DNA of 63,658 nucleotides from Myxococcales bacterium. GTDB lineage: Bacteria > Myxococcota_A > Polyangia > Polyangiales > Polyangiaceae. The stretch covers positions 1 to 63,658 of the forward strand of contig CAHJWM010000033.1 of the NCBI GenBank assembly GCA_903642325.1. Direction: 5' to 3'. The translations under genes and the position numbers were made by a program. Below are positions 18,031 to 27,854 of the stretch, piece by piece. The notes beneath the pieces are model-generated. The model saw only the letters and a program-made list of their open reading frames with translations, had not been told where the DNA came from and did not search any database. Positions within the stretch are counted from its first letter, which is position 1, and each line of letters opens with the position of its first letter.

Positions 18031-19374
18031 TTGGACGAGCAAAAGCCAGAGCCGGCGAGCTCATCAGCACCGAGCCCGAGCGCGCCACTCGAAAACGTCG
18101 GTGTTGCGCCGAGCTCACGCAGCGTGGCGGCGTTGGCAGTCGTGCGCGTCTTGAGAGATGGCGCTTACGCCGCCGCAGCGCTGTCCGCCGAGCTGGAACG
18201 CGCCACCGCGCTTTCGGAGCGCGACCGCGCCCTTGCGACCGAGCTATGCTACGGAACCTTGCGCTTGCGAACGGCGTTGGAAGCGCGCCTGGCCCCGCTC
18301 GCGCCGCGCGGTCTGAAAGACGTGGTGGTCAAGGCGGAGCTCTTGATTGCCGCCTATCAATTGCTGTCGCTCGATCGAGTGCCGGCTTTTGCCGCGGTAA
18401 ACGCGGCGGTTGGCGCCGTGCGGGCCGCGCGCGGGCCGCAGGTGGCGGGCTTTGCCAATGCCGTATTGCGCAAGCTCGCCACCGGCGAGAAACTGCTCAC
18501 CGGAGATGCCGCACTTGGTAACGTCGCGCCCTGGCTGATCGATGCGCTGACGCGAGCGGTGGGACCGGCAGAAACCGAGGCCTTGATCGTGCCGCCGCGC
18601 GAGAAGGTGGTGGGTTTACGGCTGCTCTCCGAACGACCCATTCCCGACTGGCTAGACAACAGTGAGCCCGGACAGGCTTGCAAGCGCTCACGATTGATTC
18701 GAGGTGAGGGGGATCCGCGCAAGCGCGCCGGCTTCGAGCAAGGCGCGTTCGTCGTGCAAGAGGAAGGCGCACAGGCCATCGGGCTCGCGCTCGGGGCGCG
18801 GCCGGGCGAGCGGGTGCTCGATGCCTGTGCGGGCCGCGGCCAAAAGACATCGCTACTTGCGGAACAAGTGGGCGCCTCCGGCTGCGTCTGGGCCACCGAC
18901 GTTTACCCTAAAAAGCTCGAGGCGCTGCAGGCCGACTTTCAACGTTTGCGCCTGCCGTCGCCCGAGGTGCGCGCCATCGATTGGACGGTCGGCGTGGGCG
19001 ACGTCCCCTCCGATTTCGATCGTGTGTTAATCGACGCGCCCTGCACTGGGACGGGCACGTTGCGGCGCCGACCCGAAATCGCGGCGCGTTTACAACCGAC
19101 GGACCCCGCTCGCCTCTCACGTTTGGCGGAGACAATCGTTCGGGCTGCGGCGACCCGCGCGAAAGCGGGTGGGCGCGTGGTGTTTGCGGTGTGCAGCGTG
19201 CTCGAAGAAGAGTGTGAAGCGTTGGTGGCGCGCGTATTGGACGTGCTCGAGCCGGCCCCCTTCGACGCCCCAGAGCTCCGCGGTCTGCTCGAAGGTAGCG
19301 AGGCTTCATTTCGCCTCGGTCCAACGCGCTGCGCGACGGACGGCTACTTCGCGGCGAGCTTCCGAAAACGCTGA
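18031..19374 (+). CDS. rsmB: 16S rRNA cytosine-C5 methyltransferase RsmB
   Basis: RsmB methylates C967 (E. coli numbering) of 16S rRNA. The 447-residue protein has the NusB-like RNA-binding domain at about 30-165 (LATELCYGTLRLR, AAYQLLSLDRVPAFAAVNAAV). It is followed by the SAM-binding domain with VLDACAGRGQKT near residue 269. Both RNA C5-methyltransferase cysteines are present: Cys338 in DAPCTGTGTLRRRPE and Cys388 in VCSVLEEE. It starts with TTG at 18031, three bases after the rseP stop, so the two genes are probably co-transcribed. Confidence 0.93.
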   Translation: MDEQKPEPASSSAPSPSAPLENVGVAPSSRSVAALAVVRVLRDGAYAAAALSAELERATALSERDRALATELCYGTLRLRTALEARLAPLAPRGLKDVVVKAELLIAAYQLLSLDRVPAFAAVNAAVGAVRAARGPQVAGFANAVLRKLATGEKLLTGDAALGNVAPWLIDALTRAVGPAETEALIVPPREKVVGLRLLSERPIPDWLDNSEPGQACKRSRLIRGEGDPRKRAGFEQGAFVVQEEGAQAIGLALGARPGERVLDACAGRGQKTSLLAEQVGASGCVWATDVYPKKLEALQADFQRLRLPSPEVRAIDWTVGVGDVPSDFDRVLIDAPCTGTGTLRRRPEIAARLQPTDPARLSRLAETIVRAAATRAKAGGRVVFAVCSVLEEECEALVARVLDVLEPAPFDAPELRGLLEGSEASFRLGPTRCATDGYFAASFRKR

Positions 19375-19521
19375 GACCGTGCGCTGTTACGGCGTCGCGC
19401 GTTGGCGATCATGCCCAACGTCTCCGTAAAAATGACCATGGAAGTTCGGTGCCGCGCCAGGTATTGGGGGGAAACGCGGGGTGGTATTTGCGGGTCGGCC
19501 CCTGCCGCGCAGAGCGCTGCT

Positions 19522-20232
19522 TCAAGGCGCAAGCCGCTCCGGATCGCCCAAAAATTCGAAGTGCATGGTGTCTTGGAGCTCAGGGTCGCGGCCGAGCCAA
19601 TAGAAGCCAAAGCGCTCGAAGCCATTGATCCAGCAGCGCGGCAACGCCGTACGTTGGAATGCCGTTGCCTTCACGTTTCGGCAGGCCGGGTGGCTCGACC
19701 ATGGCGAGACGCAACCGCAGCAGGGGTTGCGATTTGGATCGATGTCGACGGCGATGCCAAAGAGATGATTCGAGACCTCACCGCCGCGGTAGGTGTTGTT
19801 CTGGCGCAAGCCGCCGACGGCGCGCGGCGTATAGCGTTCCTCGGGACCCGAGCACGTACGATGAATGTAGCGCTCCACGCAGCGTAACGCGGGGGCGACC
19901 TTCTTGTGAATTTCTAGGGGCAACCCGAAGAAGCGCAGCATGACCGCGTTCGCGTAGGCCCGGTTTTTGTTGAAGCGCTCGAGGCCGAAGCCCGCCACGT
20001 TGCCGTAGCGTTCAGCGCGGTAGCGCAAAGCTCGTTCGTGCGCGGCCTCGTCCATGACGCCGTGTTTGACGAAGCTCGACCGAATCAAGAACTGCTGCGG
20101 CTCTTGTAGCGGGCAGGCTTGGCGGGCGCGCGGTTGATGCGTGCGCTCGGCCGCGGACACGCTAGGCAAGAGCCAAAGCAACGCGATCGCGGGCGCGCCG
20201 AACAGGGTTAGAAGCCGTAAAAATTGCCGCAT
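19522..20232 (-). CDS. Exported M15-family D,D/L,D-peptidase (VanY-like)
   Basis: The 236-residue product (ATG at 20232) has a Sec signal peptide (hydrophobic 4-27, ending SVSAAE). The M15 zinc motif SNHLFGIAVDID fits SxHxxGxAxD, and the second His lies in DTMHFEF near the C-terminus. These would place the zinc and catalytic residues for cleaving peptidoglycan stem peptides in the periplasm. Between the motifs is a Cys-rich loop (NPCCGC, ACRN, RCW) that could form disulphides. Substrate preference (D-Ala-D-Ala or L-Ala-D-Glu) cannot be told. It lies 82 bp downstream of purL on the same strand, but a functional link is not apparent. Confidence 0.85.
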   Translation of the reverse strand: MRQFLRLLTLFGAPAIALLWLLPSVSAAERTHQPRARQACPLQEPQQFLIRSSFVKHGVMDEAAHERALRYRAERYGNVAGFGLERFNKNRAYANAVMLRFFGLPLEIHKKVAPALRCVERYIHRTCSGPEERYTPRAVGGLRQNNTYRGGEVSNHLFGIAVDIDPNRNPCCGCVSPWSSHPACRNVKATAFQRTALPRCWINGFERFGFYWLGRDPELQDTMHFEFLGDPERLAP

Positions 20233-20314
20233 CGTGGCCGCGCCCCGACCGTCATAGCCCGAGTGACTCGAGCGCAGACAGCCGATCATTCGACGCGCCG
20301 GGGGCTTCGCCTAT

Positions 20315-23300
20315 TCAATGCTCGGCGACCCAGGCGCGTGCATTTCGGAAGAGCCGCAGCCAGGGCGCGTCCTCCGCCCATCCGCGCGGATGCCACGAAT
20401 ATTGCACGCTGCGAAAAACTCTCTCCGGGTGTGGCATGAGCAGCGTCACGCGCCCGTCGCGGTTGCACAGCCCGGTAATGCCGTTCGGCGAGCCGTTGGG
20501 GTTTTCCGGGTAGCGCTCGGTCACGTCGCCGAAGTGGTCGACGAAGCGCGCGCCGACCAGGCCGCTCGCATCGAGCGCCGCGCGCGCCTGCTCGTTGTCG
20601 AACTCGGCGCGCCCTTCACCGTGCGCGACCGCGATCGGGAGCAGAGAGCCGCGCATCCCGCGTAGCAAGACGGACGGACTGTCGGTGATCTCGACCATGC
20701 ACAGGCGCGCTTCGAACTGCTCGGAGCGGTTCTTGACGAAACGCGGCCAAAGCTCCGCGCCGGGTATGAGCTCGCGCAGGTTCGACAGCATCTGACAGCC
20801 ATTGCAGATTCCAAGCGCGAAGGCGTCCGCGCGGGCGAAGAAATCCGTCAGCTCTCGACGCGCTCGGGCGTTGAACAAAATCGACTTGGCCCAGCCTTCA
20901 CCCGCGCCCAGCACGTCCCCGTACGAGAAGCCTCCGCACGCGGCAAGGCCACGAAATTCAGCCAAGCTGCGCCGACCGCTCAGAATATCGGTCATGTGCA
21001 CATCGACCGCCTCGAAACCAGCGCGGTCGAAGGCGGCGGCCATCTCTACCTGCCCGTTCACCCCTTGCTCGCGCAAAATGGCAACTCGGGGGCGAGCGCC
21101 AACCTGGATGCGTTCAGCGATGTCTTCCTTCGGGTCGAACGTGAGCTGGACGGACAGCCCAGGGTCCCGCGCATTCAAGCGGGACTCGTGCTCTTGATCG
21201 GCGCATTCCGCGTCATCCCGCAGGCGTTGCATCAGGTGCGTGGTCTCCGACCAATGAGCACGCAGCTCGATGCGGCTCGCTTCGAACAGCGCCTGCCCGT
21301 CGCGGCCGATCCGCACGTGATCGTCGTTCGAGATCGTGCCGATGGCATGCACGGCGCTCCCCAAGCCGCGCGCGGCAAAGGCCGCGCGCACCGCCGCGAC
21401 CTCGCTGCGCTGCACCTGCACCACCGCGCCCAGCTCTTCGTTGAACAGCACCGCGCGCGCATCGCCGGCTAGCGTCGATAGGTCGACGGCAAGGCCGGTG
21501 CCGCTTGCAAAGGCCATCTCCACCAACACCGCGAACAGCCCACCGTCCGAGCGATCGTGATAGGCGAGCAAGCGCCCGGCCGCCGATAGCTCCTGAATTG
21601 CGGCGAAGAAGCCGCTCAACGTAGCGGATTGGTCGAGGTCTGGCGCGGAGCCCCCAATCCGGGAAAAGACTTGAAATAACGCCGATCCCCCCAACCGGTT
21701 ACGGCCCAAGCCCAGATCCACCAGCAAGAGCTGCGTGTCCGGCAGGTCTCGACGCAGCTCCGGCGTGAGCACGCGACGCACGTCGCTGGTCTTGGCGAAG
21801 GCGCTGACCACCAACGAAAGCGGAGCCGTCACGCTCTTTTTGGCGCCGCCTTCGTCCCACACCATGCGCATCGACATGGAGTCCTTACCAACCGGAATGG
21901 CGATGCCAAGCGCGGGGCAGAGCTCGCTACCCACCGCGCGCACCGCATCGTACAGGCGCGCGTCTTCGCCGGGATGACCGGCGGGTGCCATCCAATTGGC
22001 CGAGAGCTTGATGTCGGACAGGTGCTCGATAGGCGCCGCCGTGATGTTGGTGATGGCTTCGGCAACGGCCATCCGCGCCGAGGCCGCGGCGTCGATCAAC
22101 GCGAGTGGCGTGCGCTCGCCCATGGCCATCGCTTCCCCCAGATAGCCCTCGTAGCTCGTCGCGGTGACCGCAACGTCGGCGACCGGCACCTGCCACGGGC
22201 CGACCATTTGATCGCGCGCTACCAAGCCGGTGACGGTGCGGTCGCCGATCGTCACCAAAAAAGTCTTGTCCGCCACGCTCGGCAGCTGAAGCACGCGTCG
22301 CGCGGCTTCGCCGAGCTCGATGCCCGTGAGCTCGTCGGTGTCCGCCGTGAAATGGCCATGCTCGGCCAAGCGCGTCATCTTTGGCGGCTTGCCGAGCAGC
22401 ACCTGCAGCGGCAGGGAAATGGGCTGATTGTCGAAGTGAGCGTCGGTGACGGTGAGCAGGCCGTCGTCCGTGGCGTGGCCGAGGACGGCGTAGGGGCAGC
22501 GCTCGCGCGCGCACAAAGCCTCGAATTTTGGAAGCGAGGAGGGCTCGAGAGCAAGCACGTAGCGCTCTTGAGCCTCGTTACACCACAGCTCCCGCGGTGA
22601 CATGCTCGGCTCGTCATTCGGGATCCTGCGTAGCTCGAAGCGCGCCCCCCGCCCGCTGTCATTTACGAGCTCGGGCAAGGCGTTCGACAGCCCGCCGGCG
22701 CCCACGTCGTGAATCGATATGATTGGATTGTCGTCGCCGAGCTGCCAAGCACGATCGATCACCTCTTGACAGCGACGTTGCATCTCCGCGTTGTCGCGCT
22801 GTACGGAAGCAAAATCCAAATCTTCGTGGGATGCGCCCGAGCTCACCGACGAGGCGGCCCCGCCACCCAGACCGATCAACATCGCTGGCCCTCCCAAAAC
22901 CACGATCGCGGCCCCCGCCGGAATGAGCCCCTTTTTGATGTGTGCCTCACGGATCTGCCCGAAGCCGCCCGCGAGCATGATCGGTTTGTGGTAGCCACGA
23001 ACCTCGCGGCCAGCTGGACCCGGGGCTTCCAGCTCGAGCGTGCGAAAGTAGCCGGCCAAGTTGGGTCGGCCAAACTCGTTGTTGAAAGCGGATGCACCGA
23101 GCGGCCCGTCCAACATGATATCGAGCGCGGATGCCACGCGTGCCGGCTTGCCGTAGTCGCTCTCCCAAGGCTTGAGTGCCCCGGGTAAGCGCAAGTTCGA
23201 GACCGAGAACCCCGTCAACCCGGCTTTGGGCTTCGAGCCGCGACCCGTCGCGCCCTCGTCCCGGATCTCGCCCCCTGAGCCGGTAGCGGCGCCAGGATGT

Positions 23301-24202
23301 GGAGATATCGCGGTCGGATGATTGTGCGTCTCCACCTTGAGCAAGATGTGCACGGCCTCACCGTGGCCTCGGTAGACGTCATTGCCTGGATCGGGAAAAA
23401 AGCGCGACGCCGTGTGGCCAGCCATGACTGCGGCATTGTCGTGATAGGCGGACAGCACGCCCTCCGGGCTCGCCTCCGTGCTTCGCCGGATCATTTTGAA
23501 CAGCGAAGCGGGTTGCTTTTCGCCGTCGATGACGAAGTCCGCATTGAAGATTTTATGTCGGCAGTGCTCGCTGTTGGCCTGCGCGAACATCATCAGCTCC
23601 ACATCCGTCGGATTACGGCCGAGGGCGCGGTAGCTCCGCTCCAGGTAGTCCACCTCGTCCTCGGCCAAAGCCAGCCCGAGCGTGCGATTGGCGTCCTCGA
23701 TAGCCGCTTTGCCGCGCCCGAGCACGTCGATGCTGTGAAGGGGTTTCGGTTCGGAGCGGGTGAACAAACGAGCCGCGTCGTGCTCGCTGCGCAGCACCGA
23801 CTCCGTCATGCGATCGTGCAGCGTGCGGAGCAGCGCAGGTTCGTCACTGAGTGCCCCGGTCACTAGGTAGGCCACACCGCGCTCGATCCGACGCACCTGG
23901 GTCAGGCCGCAGATCTTGGCAATGTCCGTGGCCTTGGATGCCCAGGGCGAAATGGTGCCCAACCGCGGCACGATCCAGTAGGTTCGGCCGTCGAGCTCAC
24001 GGCTGCCATCGCGCGGGCCATACTCCAACAAACGACCGAGCAGAGCTCGTTCGTCCTCGGCAAGGTCAGCTGCGCCGAGGTCAACGAAGTGGATGAAGCG
24101 AGCGCTGAGCGCGGTCACTTCGGGATTCGACGCCCGAGCTCTGGCGAGACGCTTTGCCAAGCGCCCGGGGGACAGCGCGGCCTTTCCCGGTACGACGATC
24201 AT
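20315..24202 (-). CDS. purL: Phosphoribosylformylglycinamidine synthase, large single-chain type
   Basis: PurL makes FGAM from FGAR, ATP and glutamine in purine synthesis. With the ATG at 24202 the protein is 1295 residues, the length of E. coli PurL; the frame continues to 24262 but the extra residues are not family-like. It has the full single-chain layout: PurS-like N-terminus, two AIR-synthase-like halves ([19 protein letters not shown], SVDDxE-like [25 protein letters not shown]), and a C-terminal class I glutaminase domain. The glutaminase shows [12 protein letters not shown], the nucleophile Cys in [12 protein letters not shown], and [10 protein letters not shown]. Separate purS and purQ genes are therefore not needed. 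purM lies elsewhere in the window. Confidence 0.98.
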   Translation of the reverse strand: MIVVPGKAALSPGRLAKRLARARASNPEVTALSARFIHFVDLGAADLAEDERALLGRLLEYGPRDGSRELDGRTYWIVPRLGTISPWASKATDIAKICGLTQVRRIERGVAYLVTGALSDEPALLRTLHDRMTESVLRSEHDAARLFTRSEPKPLHSIDVLGRGKAAIEDANRTLGLALAEDEVDYLERSYRALGRNPTDVELMMFAQANSEHCRHKIFNADFVIDGEKQPASLFKMIRRSTEASPEGVLSAYHDNAAVMAGHTASRFFPDPGNDVYRGHGEAVHILLKVETHNHPTAISPHPGAATGSGGEIRDEGATGRGSKPKAGLTGFSVSNLRLPGALKPWESDYGKPARVASALDIMLDGPLGASAFNNEFGRPNLAGYFRTLELEAPGPAGREVRGYHKPIMLAGGFGQIREAHIKKGLIPAGAAIVVLGGPAMLIGLGGGAASSVSSGASHEDLDFASVQRDNAEMQRRCQEVIDRAWQLGDDNPIISIHDVGAGGLSNALPELVNDSGRGARFELRRIPNDEPSMSPRELWCNEAQERYVLALEPSSLPKFEALCARERCPYAVLGHATDDGLLTVTDAHFDNQPISLPLQVLLGKPPKMTRLAEHGHFTADTDELTGIELGEAARRVLQLPSVADKTFLVTIGDRTVTGLVARDQMVGPWQVPVADVAVTATSYEGYLGEAMAMGERTPLALIDAAASARMAVAEAITNITAAPIEHLSDIKLSANWMAPAGHPGEDARLYDAVRAVGSELCPALGIAIPVGKDSMSMRMVWDEGGAKKSVTAPLSLVVSAFAKTSDVRRVLTPELRRDLPDTQLLLVDLGLGRNRLGGSALFQVFSRIGGSAPDLDQSATLSGFFAAIQELSAAGRLLAYHDRSDGGLFAVLVEMAFASGTGLAVDLSTLAGDARAVLFNEELGAVVQVQRSEVAAVRAAFAARGLGSAVHAIGTISNDDHVRIGRDGQALFEASRIELRAHWSETTHLMQRLRDDAECADQEHESRLNARDPGLSVQLTFDPKEDIAERIQVGARPRVAILREQGVNGQVEMAAAFDRAGFEAVDVHMTDILSGRRSLAEFRGLAACGGFSYGDVLGAGEGWAKSILFNARARRELTDFFARADAFALGICNGCQMLSNLRELIPGAELWPRFVKNRSEQFEARLCMVEITDSPSVLLRGMRGSLLPIAVAHGEGRAEFDNEQARAALDASGLVGARFVDHFGDVTERYPENPNGSPNGITGLCNRDGRVTLLMPHPERVFRSVQYSWHPRGWAEDAPWLRLFRNARAWVAEH

Positions 24203-24311
24203 GGGCCGATTGTGGCCCGCACGCCGCATGATGCAATCGTGTAAAGGGTCGGCACGAACCAACGAGCGGCGGCTTCCGCGATCAGGTGCTCAGCGAAGGC
24301 CGCCGCTTGCA

Positions 24312-25064
24312 TCATTCCAAGCCCAGGCGATCCATCTCCTCGTCCGATAGAGCGTAATAGTTGCCGATTTCATGGAGCAACGTGATTTCGATTTCGCTTG
24401 CGAGCTCTTCCTCGTCTTCGAACTCGGCCGGCAAATTCGCGGTGAACAGCACGATACGGCTCGGGGCCGCCACCTCGGTCTCGGCGCCGGATTCCAGGGT
24501 GGGCCCTTCGAACAGAGCCAGCGCCCGTGGGTCGAAGCCTTCCTTCACGAGTACCTTGCTGGGGCGCTGCTCGAGCAGCACGGGCACGTCCTTCAAACGC
24601 TCGAGGTAGGGCGAAGGCAAGCCGGCCAAAGCGGTCTCCGCGCTCTTCACGATGAGGCCTTGAAACGCGCCGGCATCGAAGCCGGCCTCGGCATCGTCCT
24701 TCTCGTCGAGCTCGAGCACGCGCATGAAGTGACTGGTGCGGAGCGCGCTCTCCTTCAGCTCGCCATAGACGTCGGCCAGCGCATAATGGGCGTCAGAAAA
24801 TTCCGGCTCGGCCGCCACGAGCGCCTCGAGCTCGGCGCGGGCGGGGGCTGCGCCTTTGGTGACCCAAACCGCATGCGCGTGCGCGATTCGAATCAGGGGG
24901 TGCGCCGCGAAGGACTCGTCGACACTTTCTACGAGCTCCATCGCTGCTTCTGGATCGCTGCCCAGCAGCTCTTGGAACTCGCCCAAGAATTCATCGAGCT
25001 CGTCGGCGAATTCTTCTTCGTCGTCGTGCTCGTGATCGTGATCGTGCTCATGGTCGTGCGCCAT
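24312..25064 (-). CDS. Zincin-fold (Zincin_1 family) protein with HEIGN in place of HExxH
   Basis: The 250-residue protein starts at the ATG at 25064 with a His/Asp-rich tail (MAHDHEHDHDHEHD), perhaps metal binding. Residues 20-150 are acidic and helical with TPR-like spacing. The C-terminus matches the Zincin_1 (MMP-like) family: PSRIVLFTANLPAEF, then EITLLHEIGNYYALSDEEMDRLGLE. Members usually read HEIGHYFGL; here the second zinc ligand His is Asn. If read correctly, metal binding or catalysis would be altered. The motif lies only some 13 residues from the C-terminus, as usual for the family. It is upstream of purL with a 109-bp gap, possibly in one transcript. Confidence 0.85.
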   Translation of the reverse strand: MAHDHEHDHDHEHDDEEEFADELDEFLGEFQELLGSDPEAAMELVESVDESFAAHPLIRIAHAHAVWVTKGAAPARAELEALVAAEPEFSDAHYALADVYGELKESALRTSHFMRVLELDEKDDAEAGFDAGAFQGLIVKSAETALAGLPSPYLERLKDVPVLLEQRPSKVLVKEGFDPRALALFEGPTLESGAETEVAAPSRIVLFTANLPAEFEDEEELASEIEITLLHEIGNYYALSDEEMDRLGLE

Positions 25065-25175
25065 GCGGGGCAAGCTATCTGATTTGGCCGGCGGTGGTAG
25101 ATAATTTGCACCGGTCGGGCGCGCCTTTTGCCGCAAAGTTGTCCGGCCCGCGAGCGATCCGTTAAGGCTCGGCCC

Positions 25176-25457
25176 ATGCCTGTTCTCGAAACGTGCCGTT
25201 GCTGCGCTGCGCAAAGCAAGCTCGATCAGGGGATTTGCGCGACTTGCACGCGCACTCACGGCCCCCGCGTCGCGTCTCTGCTCGCGCGCTGCCAAGCCGA
25301 TCCGGTGTTCGCTAGCACCTGCCTGGCGCGACTTGCCGAGCCCGCACGCTCGCGACTCGCCGCCGCCCTGAGCGCAAAATGCCTGATGTCGAGTCGCGGC
25401 CCCGGCCTGCGGTACACGCGAGCCAGTGCGGCCGAAACCGGCCGCGCTTCTGCGTGA
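25176..25457 (+). CDS. Small Cys-rich protein translationally coupled to a cupin
   Basis: A 93-residue frame starts at an ATG at 25176 (MPVLETCRCCAAQ). It has CRCC near residue 7 and CATC near 21, a pattern that could bind zinc, then scattered single Cys residues and a helical Ala/Arg/Leu-rich tail. I recognise no family. Its TGA overlaps the GTG start of the cupin gene (GTGA), which is the main reason to accept it as a gene. It could also be a chance frame. Confidence 0.5.
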   Translation: MPVLETCRCCAAQSKLDQGICATCTRTHGPRVASLLARCQADPVFASTCLARLAEPARSRLAAALSAKCLMSSRGPGLRYTRASAAETGRASA

Positions 25458-25957
25458 GCGCGCTCGCTGCGGCGCAGGTGATCGCGGCGCTCGGCCTCAC
25501 CCCGCACCCGGAAGGCGGCTTTTTTCGGGAAACGTTCCGCGCGCCCGCGGTCGTGGAGAGGCGGTCCGGCGGGGCGGCTAGGTCGGCCTCGACGGCCATT
25601 TACTTTTTGCTGCGCGCCGGTGACTTCTCGGCCTTTCACACGGTCGAAAGCGAAGAAGTCTGGCACTACTATCTCGGCGCTAGTCTGGAGCTTCACACGA
25701 TAAGTGGCGCCGGTCGCCACGAGCGGGTCGAGCTCGGGCCTGCAATCTTGCAAGGTGAGCAGCCGCAGTGGACGGTGCCGGCGAATACCCTCCAGGCGGC
25801 GCGCGTCATCGGCGATGGCTTCGGGCTATTCGGGTGCACGGTCGCGCCCGGCTTCGATTTCGCGGACTTTTACCTGCCGGAGCGGGCCGAGCTACTGGCT
25901 CGATTTCCCGAGCTGCGCTCCGTGATCGAGCCATTCACGCGCTGGGCTGGGCGCTAA
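25454..25957 (+). CDS. Cupin_5 (DUF985) family protein
   Basis: The 167-residue protein matches the DUF985/cupin_5 family: VIAALGLTPHPEGGFFRETFR at the N-terminus, STAIYFLLRAGDFSAFHTVESEEVWHYY in the middle, and VAPGFDFADFYLP near the end. The fold is a small cupin barrel; members are mostly uncharacterised and may bind a sugar or metal. I chose the GTG at 25454 because it gives the usual family N-terminus and overlaps the stop of the preceding small gene. A frame from 25379 adds 25 unlike residues. It ends overlapping the convergent FHA-GGDEF gene by 4 bp. Confidence 0.9.
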   Translation: MSALAAAQVIAALGLTPHPEGGFFRETFRAPAVVERRSGGAARSASTAIYFLLRAGDFSAFHTVESEEVWHYYLGASLELHTISGAGRHERVELGPAILQGEQPQWTVPANTLQAARVIGDGFGLFGCTVAPGFDFADFYLPERAELLARFPELRSVIEPFTRWAGR

Positions 25958-26832
25958 CACACGCGATTTCGCCCGCTGTGCTTGGCGGCGTACAGCTGCG
26001 CGTCGGCGCGCTGATAAAGATCCTCCGGAACTTCGCCCGCCAAAAGCTCGGCCACCCCCAAGCTCACCGTCACGGGTACCGCCGCGCCCGCGACTTCGCA
26101 CACAGCGTGCTCGACGGCCGCGCGGATTGATTCCGCGGCTTCGAGCGCGGAAGCGAGCGCGCTCTGCGCAAGGATGAGCGCGAATTCTTCGCCGCCGACG
26201 CGGCACAAGCAATGGCACGCACGAGTTTGGCTTTTCACCACGGCGGCCACGTGCTGCAGCACCGCGTCTCCTGCCGGGTGGCCGAAGCCGTCGTTGATCC
26301 GCTTGAAGTGATCGATGTCGAGCAAGACCAGTGACAGGCACTGCTGGCCTTTGTCTGCTCGTGAGACTTCCTTCTCGAAAACTTCGTCGAAGTGGCGCTT
26401 GTTGAAGAGTTGCGTCAGCGAATCGACGGTCGCCAGATTCAGAATGTGCTGCGTGTACTCGAGCTCGACGCTGTTTTCCAAGTATTTCAGAACCGTCTTG
26501 CCCGCGCGCAACAGGTCGCCATCCCTGAGCTCCGCGCTTTCCACCCGGGCGTCGTTCACGAAGGTTCCGTTGGTGGACTTCAAGTCGACCACGATGAAGT
26601 GGCCGAGCACGCAATTGATGACCGCGTGCCGCCGGCTCACGGCGTCGCTATTCACGCGTACCGTGCATTCCTCGCTCCGCCCGATCGACACTTCCTCGTA
26701 GCTGAGCTCGATGCGCCTCCCCATCTCCGGGCCCGTCATCACGACCAGGCACGGCTGCGGCTGCCTGTCACTTTTGGGACGATCCGAAGGGAACGAAACC
26801 GTGGTGCGTCGGACGGGGTGAACGGAGGCCAT
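25954..26832 (-). CDS. FHA-GGDEF protein, predicted diguanylate cyclase
   Basis: The 292-residue protein joins an N-terminal FHA domain (about 30-115) to a C-terminal GGDEF domain (about 130-290). FHA motifs are VSIGRSEECTVRV, VSRRHAVI and KSTNGTFVND, which bind phosphothreonine. The GGDEF active site reads RVGGEEFALIL, a functional variant, after the substrate-binding segment DHFKRINDGFGHPAGDAVL. It should make cyclic di-GMP in response to a Ser/Thr-kinase signal. No signal peptide or membrane segment is seen, so it is cytoplasmic. The ATG at 26832 precedes the first structured region; a longer frame to 26961 would reach the start of dapA. No RxxD inhibitory site was noticed. Confidence 0.95.
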   Translation of the reverse strand: MASVHPVRRTTVSFPSDRPKSDRQPQPCLVVMTGPEMGRRIELSYEEVSIGRSEECTVRVNSDAVSRRHAVINCVLGHFIVVDLKSTNGTFVNDARVESAELRDGDLLRAGKTVLKYLENSVELEYTQHILNLATVDSLTQLFNKRHFDEVFEKEVSRADKGQQCLSLVLLDIDHFKRINDGFGHPAGDAVLQHVAAVVKSQTRACHCLCRVGGEEFALILAQSALASALEAAESIRAAVEHAVCEVAGAAVPVTVSLGVAELLAGEVPEDLYQRADAQLYAAKHSGRNRVC

Positions 26833-26960
26833 GACCCTAGCGAGCGATGATACACCGCTTGTCGGTTTTACGGGCGGCCACCGGCACTGATTAAGGGTAC
26901 AAAATCGCCCAGCGCGCGGAGGTTGCGCCGCGCCCCAGAACGCGGGAAAAGAAGCGCGCA

Positions 26961-27854
26961 ATGGCCCAGCTCAGCCTCTCCGGCGCATACACCGCGCTCG
27001 TCACCCCGTTCTCGCCAGACGGCTCCGAGGTCGACTTCGTCGCCTTCGAGAAACATTTGGAGCTGCAGATCGCGGGGGGCGTCGCCGGGCTCGTCCCCTG
27101 TGGCACCACGGGGGAGGCGCCCACGCTGACGGACGGGGAGCAGCGCGAGCTCGTCCTACGCTGCAAGCGCGTGGCCCGCGGCCGCGCCGTCGTGCTCGCC
27201 GGCACCGGCTCGAACAGCACCAAAAAGAGCATCGCATCGGCGCGGGCCGCCGTCGAAGCAGGGGCCGACGCGGTGATGATCGTGATGCCGTATTACAGTA
27301 AGCCCACCCAAGAAGGCTTGTTTCAACATGTGTGCGCCATCGCCCAGGCCACGCCCGCGCCGATTGTCCTCTACAACATCCCCGGCCGCAGCGTGGTCGA
27401 GCTGAGTGTCGACAGCGTGTTACGGGTTCTGGACGCCTGTCCGAACGTCATCGGCTTGAAGGACGCCACCGGCAATACCGTGCACTGCCAAGAGCTTCTG
27501 CTGCGTGCCAAGCGCCCGGTCTCGATCCTGTCGGGGGACGACGCGCTCACCGTGCCGATGATGAGCGTCGGCGCCAAAGGCGTCATCAGCGTGACCAGCA
27601 ACCTGTATCCGGGGCCCGTCAGCGACATGGTCAAAGACGCCCTCGCCGGCCGCGTGCTCGACGCGGGCAAGAAGCAAGTTGCGCTGTTCGCGGTCAACAA
27701 AGCCATGTTCTCCGAGGCGAGCCCCGCGCCGGTGAAGGCCGCCTTGCAGATGAAGGGTCGCATGAGCGCCAGCGTGCGCTTGCCCATCGTCGAGGCATCG
27801 GCCGAATGCCGCGCGCGCCTCAGCGCCGTGCTGGCCGAGTACGAGGCATCGTGA
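26961..27854 (+). CDS. dapA: 4-hydroxy-tetrahydrodipicolinate synthase
   Basis: DapA condenses pyruvate with aspartate semialdehyde, the first committed step to lysine and diaminopimelate. The 297-residue TIM-barrel protein shows CGTTGEAPTL near residue 47, the catalytic Tyr in VLYNIPGRS near 137, and the Schiff-base Lys in IGLKDATGN near 165. The ATG at 26961 sits after GAAAAGAAGCG. Its TGA overlaps the GTG start of dapB (GTGA), so the two enzymes acting in sequence are translationally coupled. Confidence 0.97.
   Translation: MAQLSLSGAYTALVTPFSPDGSEVDFVAFEKHLELQIAGGVAGLVPCGTTGEAPTLTDGEQRELVLRCKRVARGRAVVLAGTGSNSTKKSIASARAAVEAGADAVMIVMPYYSKPTQEGLFQHVCAIAQATPAPIVLYNIPGRSVVELSVDSVLRVLDACPNVIGLKDATGNTVHCQELLLRAKRPVSILSGDDALTVPMMSVGAKGVISVTSNLYPGPVSDMVKDALAGRVLDAGKKQVALFAVNKAMFSEASPAPVKAALQMKGRMSASVRLPIVEASAECRARLSAVLAEYEAS

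Noticed and set aside
27332-27850. Upstream extension of the dapB frame into dapA
   Set aside because: The extra 173 codons are Arg/Ala-rich shadow of dapA; the GTG at 27851 fits the family start and the 4-bp overlap.
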